From assembly GCF_000236705.1 (NCBI RefSeq), contig NC_016599.1:3348001-3412000 (forward strand): a stretch of 64,000 bases of DNA, read 5' to 3'. Origin of the DNA: Owenweeksia hongkongensis DSM 17368. GTDB lineage: Bacteria; Bacteroidota; Bacteroidia; Flavobacteriales; Schleiferiaceae. A program made the position numbers and the translations under genes. Below the pieces are notes generated by a model. That model searched no databases and was not told the origin of the DNA. It worked only from the letters and a program-made list of their open reading frames with translations. Positions 17,745 to 24,873 of this stretch are shown piece after piece (positions within the stretch are counted from its first letter, which is position 1; every line of letters begins with the position of its first letter).

Positions 17745-17830
17745 GCCCTGGTGGTGGAATTGGTAGACACGCAGGACTTAAAATCCTGTGATCAGCAATG
17801 GTCGTGCGGGTTCAAGTCCCGCCCGGGGCA
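17745..17830 (+). tRNA. tRNA-Leu (anticodon TAA)
   Basis: A class II tRNA of 86 nt without encoded CCA (the discriminator A is followed by CGA). Acceptor GCCCTGG pairs with CCGGGGC. The anticodon stem CAGGA/TCCTG encloses CTTAAAA with TAA at 17779-17781. A variable arm follows, then the T arm GCGGGTTCAAGTCCCGC. It reads UUA. Confidence 0.95.
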
Positions 17831-17832
17831 CG

Positions 17833-17864
17833 AAAAAGCCGAAGTAGAAATACTTCGGCTTTTT
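17833..17864 (+). terminator. Terminator after tRNA-Leu
   Basis: A perfect 14-bp stem AAAAAGCCGAAGTA/TACTTCGGCTTTTT with a GAAA tetraloop. Symmetric A and T runs allow termination in both directions. Confidence 0.9.
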
Positions 17865-17931
17865 GCTTTATGCCCTTTATAGACATTATCAGTATTTGTC
17901 TTAGGTTATACTCGGTTAGAACTATAAGAGC

Positions 17932-18117
17932 CTAACCTATTACTAGAAGGTTTTCCAAAGTTTGTCTTTGTCCACTCAGCTCATTGATTTGTGATAGTAG
18001 TTTTTTTCTATAATTAATCTTGAGTTGAGAAGATTTTTGGAGCCTACGCTTTTTGTCTAGCAGTTCTGTCGTTATCCAATTTAATCTATGGATAAGATCC
18101 TTTTCGGTGGTTATCAT
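17932..18117 (-). CDS. Possible small basic coiled-coil protein
   Basis: This 61-residue frame is rich in Lys, Arg, Leu and Gln, with heptad-like spacing (TTELLDKKRRLQKSS, SQINELSGQRQTLENLL), so a short helical hairpin is conceivable. There is no known motif. It sits alone between the tRNA-Leu terminator and a small membrane protein on the same strand. It may be a real small gene or chance. Confidence 0.4.
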   Translation of the reverse strand: MITTEKDLIHRLNWITTELLDKKRRLQKSSQLKINYRKKLLSQINELSGQRQTLENLLVIG

Positions 18118-18220
18118 AATGTTATGGGGTTTGATGGAAAGCTAATTTACCCATACTCTGAATTCTTTACATCCCTGAATTTGGGTAATTATAATATCCG
18201 AGCCTTGAAATAATTATTAC

Positions 18221-18415
18221 TTACTTTTTTCTTACCATAACCAACCCTATAATTAGTACGGCTAAGCTAATTATGAGTGGGGTCCAATTGGCGGAACTAA
18301 TTGCTATATCCAGTCCTAAAAAGTTAAAACTTTCAGAATCATTAATTGCCTGAATACCAAAAATGATGCTTGTGATAAGTCCAACTACCGTAAGTATTCC
18401 TCCTAAAATTTTCAT
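18221..18415 (-). CDS. Small two-helix membrane protein
   Basis: The 64-residue protein starts MKILGGILTVVGLITSIIFG and ends LAVLIIGLVMVRKK. The two membrane helices are separated by a polar loop (NDSESFNFLG) and there is a positive C-terminus. It resembles small uncharacterised membrane proteins that are common in Flavobacteria. No function can be given. The start codon and composition look genuine. Confidence 0.65.
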   Translation of the reverse strand: MKILGGILTVVGLITSIIFGIQAINDSESFNFLGLDIAISSANWTPLIISLAVLIIGLVMVRKK

Positions 18416-18472
18416 GAGGTTGATTTTTAAAGTGAATGACTTGATGACAACTGAAACCTATATTTGTTCAGA

Positions 18473-19099
18473 TTAGTGACTTTGTAGGTAGTTAACTTCT
18501 AATAAAGGATAGTGTAGATTTTTTGGGTGCTTAAGGCTAAGTTCCTCTACTAGTCTAAATGCTCGGGAGCAGCCCTTTTTTTCGATTTTACAAAGCAAGC
18601 AATATGCGTAAGCTAGGTGGTATTCGGCTAATGAATCATTAGGAGCATTGTCCAAAGCTTCACTGAAATTACCAATTGCAAAAAAGTAATTCCCAGCTTC
18701 CATTTTTTCTAACCCTTCTTTAATGTTGGTTTTATATTCTTCAGACTGCTGCCTTTTATAATAAACCTCTTTCTCCTCCCATTTTTGAAGATTTTGCGAA
18801 ACCAAATTTGTATAAATCAAATGAATACCTATTGTAATAATCGTGGTTGAAATTATTGTAGCTATTACAGTTATTATAATTTCCTTTTTTCGCTGTTTTA
18901 CAATCCGATCACGTATTTTTTTTAGGTCAGATTGGCTTGGAGAAGGGGCTTTTAGGATACCAGCCGAAGCCTTAGTGTATCGTTTCTTTATTTCTCCAAA
19001 TGTTCTATCGCGCTCAAATAGAATCTTCCGCTTACGCAAAAGGTCTTTATTAGCCCTTAGCGTATGAATCATGGCTTGTGCTGAGCCGCCCCATCCCAT
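18473..19099 (-). CDS. TPR-containing single-pass membrane protein, Bacteroidota-specific N-terminus
   Basis: The 208-residue protein begins MGWGGSAQAMIHTLRANKDL, followed by a very basic segment. A G/S-rich start with QAMI-TLK-N is a pattern I associate with Bacteroidota hypothetical proteins. One membrane helix lies at about residues 75-97 (IITVIATIISTTIITIGI). TPR-like helices follow, with GLEKMEAGNYFFAIGNFSEA and DSLAEYHLAYAYCLL. A role in protein-protein contacts at the inner membrane is plausible but not shown. Confidence 0.65.
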   Translation of the reverse strand: MGWGGSAQAMIHTLRANKDLLRKRKILFERDRTFGEIKKRYTKASAGILKAPSPSQSDLKKIRDRIVKQRKKEIIITVIATIISTTIITIGIHLIYTNLVSQNLQKWEEKEVYYKRQQSEEYKTNIKEGLEKMEAGNYFFAIGNFSEALDNAPNDSLAEYHLAYAYCLLCKIEKKGCSRAFRLVEELSLKHPKNLHYPLLEVNYLQSH

Positions 19100-19142
19100 C
19101 TAATAAGTTTTTATTGATATGCGTATAATCTGACAGGCCAAC

Positions 19143-19355
19143 TTAGTTTTCTCTATAGCTTAAAGCCTCAGAAGGACAATGATCAATTTGGTTTTTGAGT
19201 TCCTCAATGCTGGCATTCTCAGCCTTTATCCAAGGTCTCTCTTTGGGATTGTAAACTTGGGGAAGCATTTTGACACAAATTCCTGCATGAGCACATCTTT
19301 CGGGTCGCCATATTACAGTAAGATTTTCATTGGAGTATTCTTTTTGGCTCATCAC
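19143..19355 (-). CDS. Divergent 4Fe-4S mono-cluster domain protein
   Basis: The 70-residue protein has RCAHAGICVKMLPQVYNP and a C-terminal HCPSEALSY. This spacing of cysteines (C-x5-C ... C-P) matches the Fer4_19 family (PF06902), small ferredoxin-like proteins. Translation may start at either of two adjacent Met codons. The electron-transfer partner is unknown. It precedes the 18473-19099 gene on the same strand with a 43-bp gap. Confidence 0.78.
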   Translation of the reverse strand: MMSQKEYSNENLTVIWRPERCAHAGICVKMLPQVYNPKERPWIKAENASIEELKNQIDHCPSEALSYREN

Positions 19356-19506
19356 AGTTTGCTTTTATCATCTAAATTTAATTAAAACCAATCCAAAACG
19401 AGAGTGATTTTGAAGCCAATTTAATTGTTCTACTGCAAAGTCGGTTCTGCCATCCTTGATACTTATTAATGTAGACCCTGTTTCATGGTTGATTAAATAT
19501 TAAGTT

Positions 19507-20418
19507 TCAATCTTGGGTCATGCAGCACTTTTTAAACTTTTTACTACTACCGCAAGGGCATTTGTCATTGCGCCCGATTCTGCGCTGAGTTGTATTTTCA
19601 TTTTTAAAGCTACTGGCAAGATTATTTTGAAACACCATTGAAAGCACCTCGTATAGTGCAGGGTGCTTGTCTTTTAGGAGTTTTGGCCGTTCAAAAAAGT
19701 ATTCTCCTGCAACAGCCAAAAACTCTTGCTTATTGGTGGCTCCATAAATATTGATATCGCTTTTGCCCTCAAGCATTTGCTCTGTGTTGTCTCGTATTAA
19801 TTTCAACCATGGCATTACAGCTTGGTTTTTCATTATTACGTGAGGAATACCATCAGTGGTCCCATCTTCTTTATCAAACAGGTGTATAAATTCATGTATG
19901 CCTACATTCTTCTTGTCGCTTGTATTGTCAAAACCTAGGCGCAAGGCAGGCTTGGAAAATATCACAATATTGTTCATTACACCCCCGCTGCCTACCATTC
20001 CGCTTATGGTTCTTTTTTCTGAAGTAAAATCAAAATTTTGGTCAAAAAGGTCGGGGTATAAGAGAACTTCATGCAAGCTGCGATATTCCCACTCAGGAAA
20101 TGCAAAAACAGGGATTACAGCACTTGAAGCTACTAAAAGCCGATCTTCAATGTCGATGGTTGTTTTGATGCCAGTTATACGCACACGGCCCAAAAATCTC
20201 AGAATATCTTTTTCAAAACGTTCTTTATCTTCTGCCGAAAGGCTGGCATAAAAATTTACTTCACTAAATAAAAACGTCCGCCACTTTTGTGGAAAAGTCT
20301 CTGGAATGGGAAAACCGCTTTTTCTGCCTTTTGGGCGGAAAATTAACCAAACGATGAGGGCTACAAATAATAGGAGGGAGAATGTAGTCAAGGGAGTAAA
20401 TATTTTTTGGAGTGGCAA
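19507..20418 (-). CDS. M90-type zinc peptidase (MtfA-like) with C-terminal SEC-C motif
   Basis: The 303-residue protein has an N-terminal membrane helix (FTPLTTFSLLLFVALIVWLI) and a zinc-dependent peptidase domain. Its HEFIHLFDKEDG motif carries HExxH plus the downstream Asp-Glu typical of MtfA (DgsA anti-repressor) proteins. The last 25 residues form a SEC-C zinc motif, NDKCPCGSSKKFKKCC. E. coli MtfA has neither the anchor nor SEC-C, so this is a fused architecture. It probably acts at the inner membrane face. The regulatory target is unknown. Confidence 0.85.
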   Translation of the reverse strand: MPLQKIFTPLTTFSLLLFVALIVWLIFRPKGRKSGFPIPETFPQKWRTFLFSEVNFYASLSAEDKERFEKDILRFLGRVRITGIKTTIDIEDRLLVASSAVIPVFAFPEWEYRSLHEVLLYPDLFDQNFDFTSEKRTISGMVGSGGVMNNIVIFSKPALRLGFDNTSDKKNVGIHEFIHLFDKEDGTTDGIPHVIMKNQAVMPWLKLIRDNTEQMLEGKSDINIYGATNKQEFLAVAGEYFFERPKLLKDKHPALYEVLSMVFQNNLASSFKNENTTQRRIGRNDKCPCGSSKKFKKCCMTQD

Positions 20419-20546
20419 TTTACTAAACTATAGTGCTGACATTGTAGGCAAGGCTTATATTTCAGATTTTAAGAATATCTGTTTTTTACGTGCGTTAATT
20501 TGTAATCAAGAAAACTAAACTAACTTCTCGAACGCTTAACATTATA

Positions 20547-21962
20547 ATGAAAAACTTATTGCTCCTACTTTTTGGATTACTCTTTTATCCAGCTTTTTCT
20601 CAAGTCCAACTAAAGGGAAAGATTACAGATGCAGAGTCTGGAGAAACCATTCCTTATGCAAATGTTTACCTGAAAAATCAACCAATTGGTACTACAGCTT
20701 TTCGTGATGGTAGCTTTAGCTTAAAGCTGGATAGTGCATCTCATGACAGCATAATCTTTTCGATTATTGGCTATGAGCCCAAGTCTCTTTTTCTGCCAAG
20801 TGTCATCAACAAAAAGTTTGTAACTGTTAAGCTAGAGCCAACTCAGGAGGAATTGAAGGAAGTGAAAGTTCTTCCGCGAAAGTTGAAAAGCTATGAGGCA
20901 GGATTGGTGAAATCGAGAGCATCCACTGGAAATGGAACTTGGGTGGATAAACCTGAAGCGCGTTTTATTCCAAACGAATATCAATTGAGCAGTTTTGTTA
21001 AGAGTATTGCTGTGTACGTTAGAAAGCAGGGAATTCCTGAAGCCCCATTCAGGGTGAACTTGTTAAAGGTAGATAGAAAAACTGGGGGGCCTGGGGAGCC
21101 TTTGGCTAAAAGAGACTTTATTACAAAAGCGGTCGAACCGGGAAATGAATGGGTTACTATTGAATTTCATCAGGAACTAATCATATTTCCTACTGAAGGT
21201 TTCTTTGTTGTCGTACAGTCTCTACCCATCGATTCTATTCAGTTAGAGGAATACAAAGAAAGGTTGCCAGATTTTGAAGAGTGGGAAGTTAAGACTTCAG
21301 CTCCCGTTTTTGGTTATTCTTTTGAGCCTTATGCTGATGCCGCAAGGGATAATTGGAGCTACTATAATGAAGGTAGAGGTTGGAGGCCGTTTTGGAGAGA
21401 TAATTATCCAAAGCTAGATTCTGTAAGTAGTGGTATCACTTCAGGAAGAGCCTCAAGCCTAATGATAAAAGCCGAAATCAATTATTATGCTGACCAAAAA
21501 TTAAAGGTCAAAGACCTGAAAACTAAGAGAGCTGTGAAGAAGGTTTTTGATCGTCCTGATGAGAACACTTTGAAATATCCGCAGTCTATTCCTTCTTATT
21601 TGTTGAGTTCATTAAAGCAAGCTTTTGAAGCCAATGACTTGGCGTATGCTTGCAGTTATCTCGTTTATTATGATGATAAAGATGAGTTAGAGGAAACCAT
21701 GGCTTTTTTGGAAAGTATGAAGGATACCCTAGGGGAGGCTCGGTTGACGGAAAAGGAGATTGAGAATGTAAAGGTCTTGTTAAGTTCATTAGAAGCAGAG
21801 CTTCAAAACCTGAAACCTTCCGATGGGAAGAGATTTATTTTTGGATTAAAACTTAAGGATAAACTATTCTATTTTCAAAACAAAGATGGGGTCTGGAAGA
21901 TAAACCCGAGGAGTACTTCGTTGCTACAAAACCGAGAAATAAAAATCCCCGCCAGATTTTGA
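20547..21962 (+). CDS. Secreted protein with carboxypeptidase-like regulatory domain
   Basis: The 471-residue protein has a signal peptide (MKNLLLLLFGLLFYPAFSQ) and then a CarboxypepD_reg-like beta-sandwich, about residues 22-110. Its typical wording is LKGKITDAESGETIPYANVY and GTTAFRDGSFSLKL, as at the N-terminus of TonB-dependent receptors. There is no plug or barrel: the length is far too short for a SusC-type receptor. The remaining 350 residues match no family I recognise. The stop codon lies inside a bidirectional terminator hairpin shared with the converging cupredoxin gene. Confidence 0.78.
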   Translation: MKNLLLLLFGLLFYPAFSQVQLKGKITDAESGETIPYANVYLKNQPIGTTAFRDGSFSLKLDSASHDSIIFSIIGYEPKSLFLPSVINKKFVTVKLEPTQEELKEVKVLPRKLKSYEAGLVKSRASTGNGTWVDKPEARFIPNEYQLSSFVKSIAVYVRKQGIPEAPFRVNLLKVDRKTGGPGEPLAKRDFITKAVEPGNEWVTIEFHQELIIFPTEGFFVVVQSLPIDSIQLEEYKERLPDFEEWEVKTSAPVFGYSFEPYADAARDNWSYYNEGRGWRPFWRDNYPKLDSVSSGITSGRASSLMIKAEINYYADQKLKVKDLKTKRAVKKVFDRPDENTLKYPQSIPSYLLSSLKQAFEANDLAYACSYLVYYDDKDELEETMAFLESMKDTLGEARLTEKEIENVKVLLSSLEAELQNLKPSDGKRFIFGLKLKDKLFYFQNKDGVWKINPRSTSLLQNREIKIPARF

Positions 21963-21978
21963 AAACTGGTCGGGGATT
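21944..21978. terminator. Bidirectional terminator between convergent genes
   Basis: Stem AATCCCCG/CGGGGATT continues as CCAG/CTGG around a short loop, with one bulged T. It overlaps the last codons of the upstream gene and lies 23 bp past the end of the opposing gene at 22001. Confidence 0.75.
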
Positions 21979-22000
21979 GTAGTTTATCCAAACAAATTCT

Positions 22001-22582
22001 CTATTTCTTCATAAAGCGAATTCGTTCAATGTTTTCACCTTCTCCTAGCACTAAAATGTATGTGCCGGCATTGAGCTCGGTTACATTTATAGTTTCAGTT
22101 ACATTCTCAAAGCGCTTTACTACTTTGCCATCAAGGCTATAAACAAAAACATCTTGTGGCGCTGAAAGATTAATGTGAAGCTCACTTTCTACAGGATTTG
22201 GGTACAAAGTATGACTTCCTAAGTGGACTTCAGAAACGCCAACAGTTGGGTTTACCATTATCATTCCTTTCATACCTTGAGATATATGGTTATCACAGAT
22301 GTAATATTTTGCTCCAAGGGTGGAAGCTACAAATAAACCCTGCCCACTTGGAAATGAAAAGCCTCCGGGAAGAGCTGAGCTGCCGTTTGAGTTGTAGGTG
22401 GTAAGATCAACTTCGGTAGTAGGGTGAGTACTTCCTACATCAAAAATTATAGTGTCACCCAAGTTTACAATAACGGTGTCAGGAGTGTACTCTACACCTA
22501 CGGCTGCAATAGTGTGAGAAGTTTGGGCATGTAGGCTTACAGCCATAAAACTGACAAATAGTAAGAATAGTAATTTTTTCAT
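22001..22582 (-). CDS. Cupredoxin-domain protein with T9SS type A sorting domain
   Basis: The 193-residue protein has a signal peptide (MKKLLFLLFVSFMAVSLHAQ), then a plastocyanin-like domain, about residues 22-108. Type I copper ligands are visible: His in STHPTTEV, Cys and His in YYICDNHISQGM, and the Met of GMKGMI. The C-terminal 75 residues form a T9SS sorting domain (LYPNPVESELHINLS ... LNAGTYILVLGEG ... RIRFMKK). The predicted product is therefore a blue-copper electron carrier sent through the outer membrane. Its redox partner is unknown. Confidence 0.87.
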   Translation of the reverse strand: MKKLLFLLFVSFMAVSLHAQTSHTIAAVGVEYTPDTVIVNLGDTIIFDVGSTHPTTEVDLTTYNSNGSSALPGGFSFPSGQGLFVASTLGAKYYICDNHISQGMKGMIMVNPTVGVSEVHLGSHTLYPNPVESELHINLSAPQDVFVYSLDGKVVKRFENVTETINVTELNAGTYILVLGEGENIERIRFMKK

Positions 22583-22662
22583 GTGATTAAGTTTAGAATT
22601 ATTAGAATGTAGTGAATTTCAATGAATTAACATTGTTGGGGTTCAATTTGTTTACGAATAAA

Positions 22663-22688
22663 AAAAGGCCACCGTTGGGTGACCTTTT
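22663..22688 (-). terminator. Terminator after the S9 peptidase gene
   Basis: Arms AAAAGGCCACC and GGTGACCTTTT (one mismatch) enclose GTTG. It lies 23 bp beyond the end of the minus-strand gene at 22711. Confidence 0.7.
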
Positions 22689-22710
22689 AGAAGTTATTTT
22701 AAGTTGAAGC

Positions 22711-24753
22711 TTAATCTTTCAACCACTGATCTAACCAACCAAAAAATTGATCGTGCCAGATAAGCCCGTTCTGTGGGTTTAGCACCCAATGTCCTTCATT
22801 TGGGAAGTATAAGAATTTGCTAGGCACTCCGCGTAGCTGAGCAGCTTGAAATGCAGCCATTCCTTGCGCTTCGGGAACTCTAAAATCTTTACCACCATGA
22901 ATTACCAAAATAGGAGTGTCCCAATTTTGAACATAATCTTTTGGGTCAAACTTGGAGTAAGTTTCTTTGTTTTCAGGCATCCAGAATGGTCCGCCTAAAT
23001 CCTGATTTGCGAAAAAAAGTTCTTCGGTAGTTAGGTACCAGTTTTCTAAATCAAAAAGTCCGCAGTGTGAAATAAATGCGCTGAATCTCTTGTCGTGATT
23101 TCCGGCAAGGTAGTACACAGAATATCCACCATAGCTAGCACCCACGGCTCCAAGCTTGCTTTCGTCTACATAACTTTCTTTGCTCACATCATCAATAGCA
23201 GCTAAGTAATCTTTCATGGCTTGGCCGCCCCAGTCACCAGAAATTTCCTCGTTCCATTCTTTACCAAAACCAGGAAGTCCTCTTCGGTTTGGAGCTACTA
23301 CAATATAACCATTTGCGGCCATCAATTGAAAGTTCCAGCGGAAGCTGTAAAACTGTGAAACCTGAGATTGTGGTCCACCCTGGCAGTAAAGTAGTGTTGG
23401 GTATTTTTTGTTTGGATCAAAATCCGGGGGGTAAATTACCCAAGTCAGCATGTCTTTTCCGTCACTCGTTTTTACCATTCTCTTTTCTACTTTACTTGTA
23501 GAAAGTGTGCTGTAGATTTCATCATTTTCATGAGTAAGCTGTTTGGCCTCTCCTTTTTTCAGGGAAACATTATACACTTCCGTTGCATGGTTCATATCCT
23601 GACGGTCTACTATCAGTGATCTTCCTGCAATTTCGAAGTGGTTGTAGTTGAAGTCTCCTTTAGTAACTTTCTTATAGTCTACACCTTTTGATGAGTAAGT
23701 GATTTGATAAACGTGATTGCTGCCATTGGTAGGTACACCTGCAAAAATGTTGTTATTGTCCTTCCACGCAAAGCTCTGGAAAGTCATCTCGTCATATTTG
23801 TTGGTAGCTTGTAGCAAATGGGTTTTCTCGCCAGTAGCTACGTTCATAATGATAATATCATTCACATCACTTTCATAACCCGGGGTTTTCATGCTCATCC
23901 AGGCAAGCTTGCTACCATCAGGCGAAAACTTGGGTTCTTTGTCATAGCCTTCCATACCCTCGGTGATGTTGGTGGTTTTGCCTGTAGATAAATCTACCAT
24001 ATAGAGTTCGGAGTTGGTGCTTTGTGCCCAATCTTTACCGCTCAATTTTTTGGCTTCATACACCACCGATTTTCCGTCAGGGCTAAGTGAGTAAGATTCA
24101 CCTCCTCCAAAAGGATTTACAGGAGCGTCAAACTTTTCTCCTTCCATTAGATCTTGATGCTCTGTAATGTTTTCATCTCCTTCGTTAGCATAAGCTATGC
24201 ACACATGGTTATAGTCCGCATCGCTCCAACTGTCCCAATGGCGATACATCAAGTTGTCAATTACCACAGCTTCGGCCTTGGTGTAATCAGGGTATAGGTC
24301 TGCCGTGGTTTTTTCAAGCTTTACACTTTTGGAGAAAACCAATGCAATTCGCCCGTCAGGTAAATCATAAGCATTGATGTTAGAAATCCCACCTTCTATA
24401 TTGGTCAATTGCTTGCGCTCGGTGCCATCAGCATTCATTATATGAAACTGACCTTTGTGAGAAAAGCCAATTTTTTTTCCGTCCATGAGGTAGGTAGCTC
24501 CATATTCTGAGCCCTCCATATCAGTAAGCTGCTTTTTGCTTTTACCATCTGTGCCCATAAGATATAGGTCACGGTTGGATGAATTGTCTTCGGTGTTGTA
24601 TTGAGATACACCATAGATGAAATTTTTTCCGTCAGGCGAAACGGTTTCTAAACTTACTCGGCTTAAATCCCAAAGTAATTCAGGCGTCATTACTTGCTGC
24701 GCACTAAGTGTGAATGCGCACGCTGCTAATGCTGGAGCTAATATATTTTTCAT
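22711..24753 (-). CDS. S9-family prolyl oligopeptidase-like serine peptidase
   Basis: The ATG at 24753 gives a clean signal peptide (MKNILAPALAACAFTLSAQ) and 680 residues. A further ATG at 24786 would add 11 unlikely residues. The N-terminal half is a beta-propeller with WD/TolB-type repeats (YSLSPDGKSVVYEA, PKFSPDGSKLAWMSM). The alpha/beta-hydrolase half has nucleophile VGASYGGYSVYY, Asp in HGGKDFRVP and His in NEGHWVL. It probably cleaves oligopeptides in the periplasm. No T9SS domain is present. Confidence 0.9.
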   Translation of the reverse strand: MKNILAPALAACAFTLSAQQVMTPELLWDLSRVSLETVSPDGKNFIYGVSQYNTEDNSSNRDLYLMGTDGKSKKQLTDMEGSEYGATYLMDGKKIGFSHKGQFHIMNADGTERKQLTNIEGGISNINAYDLPDGRIALVFSKSVKLEKTTADLYPDYTKAEAVVIDNLMYRHWDSWSDADYNHVCIAYANEGDENITEHQDLMEGEKFDAPVNPFGGGESYSLSPDGKSVVYEAKKLSGKDWAQSTNSELYMVDLSTGKTTNITEGMEGYDKEPKFSPDGSKLAWMSMKTPGYESDVNDIIIMNVATGEKTHLLQATNKYDEMTFQSFAWKDNNNIFAGVPTNGSNHVYQITYSSKGVDYKKVTKGDFNYNHFEIAGRSLIVDRQDMNHATEVYNVSLKKGEAKQLTHENDEIYSTLSTSKVEKRMVKTSDGKDMLTWVIYPPDFDPNKKYPTLLYCQGGPQSQVSQFYSFRWNFQLMAANGYIVVAPNRRGLPGFGKEWNEEISGDWGGQAMKDYLAAIDDVSKESYVDESKLGAVGASYGGYSVYYLAGNHDKRFSAFISHCGLFDLENWYLTTEELFFANQDLGGPFWMPENKETYSKFDPKDYVQNWDTPILVIHGGKDFRVPEAQGMAAFQAAQLRGVPSKFLYFPNEGHWVLNPQNGLIWHDQFFGWLDQWLKD

Positions 24754-24812
24754 TGAAATTTGTTTTGGAGCCCCGAATTTAAACAAACTACAGCAATGAG
24801 TAGGCGAAAACA

Positions 24813-24842
24813 GAAAGCCCTTCTCGGTAAAGAAGGGCTTTC
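24813..24842 (-). terminator. Terminator after the GH-like T9SS gene
   Basis: A perfect 12-bp stem GAAAGCCCTTCT/AGAAGGGCTTTC with loop CGGTAA, 32 bp past the gene end at 24874. Confidence 0.85.
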
Positions 24843-24873
24843 ACAATTTAACACAATAACCGAATAAGACTTT

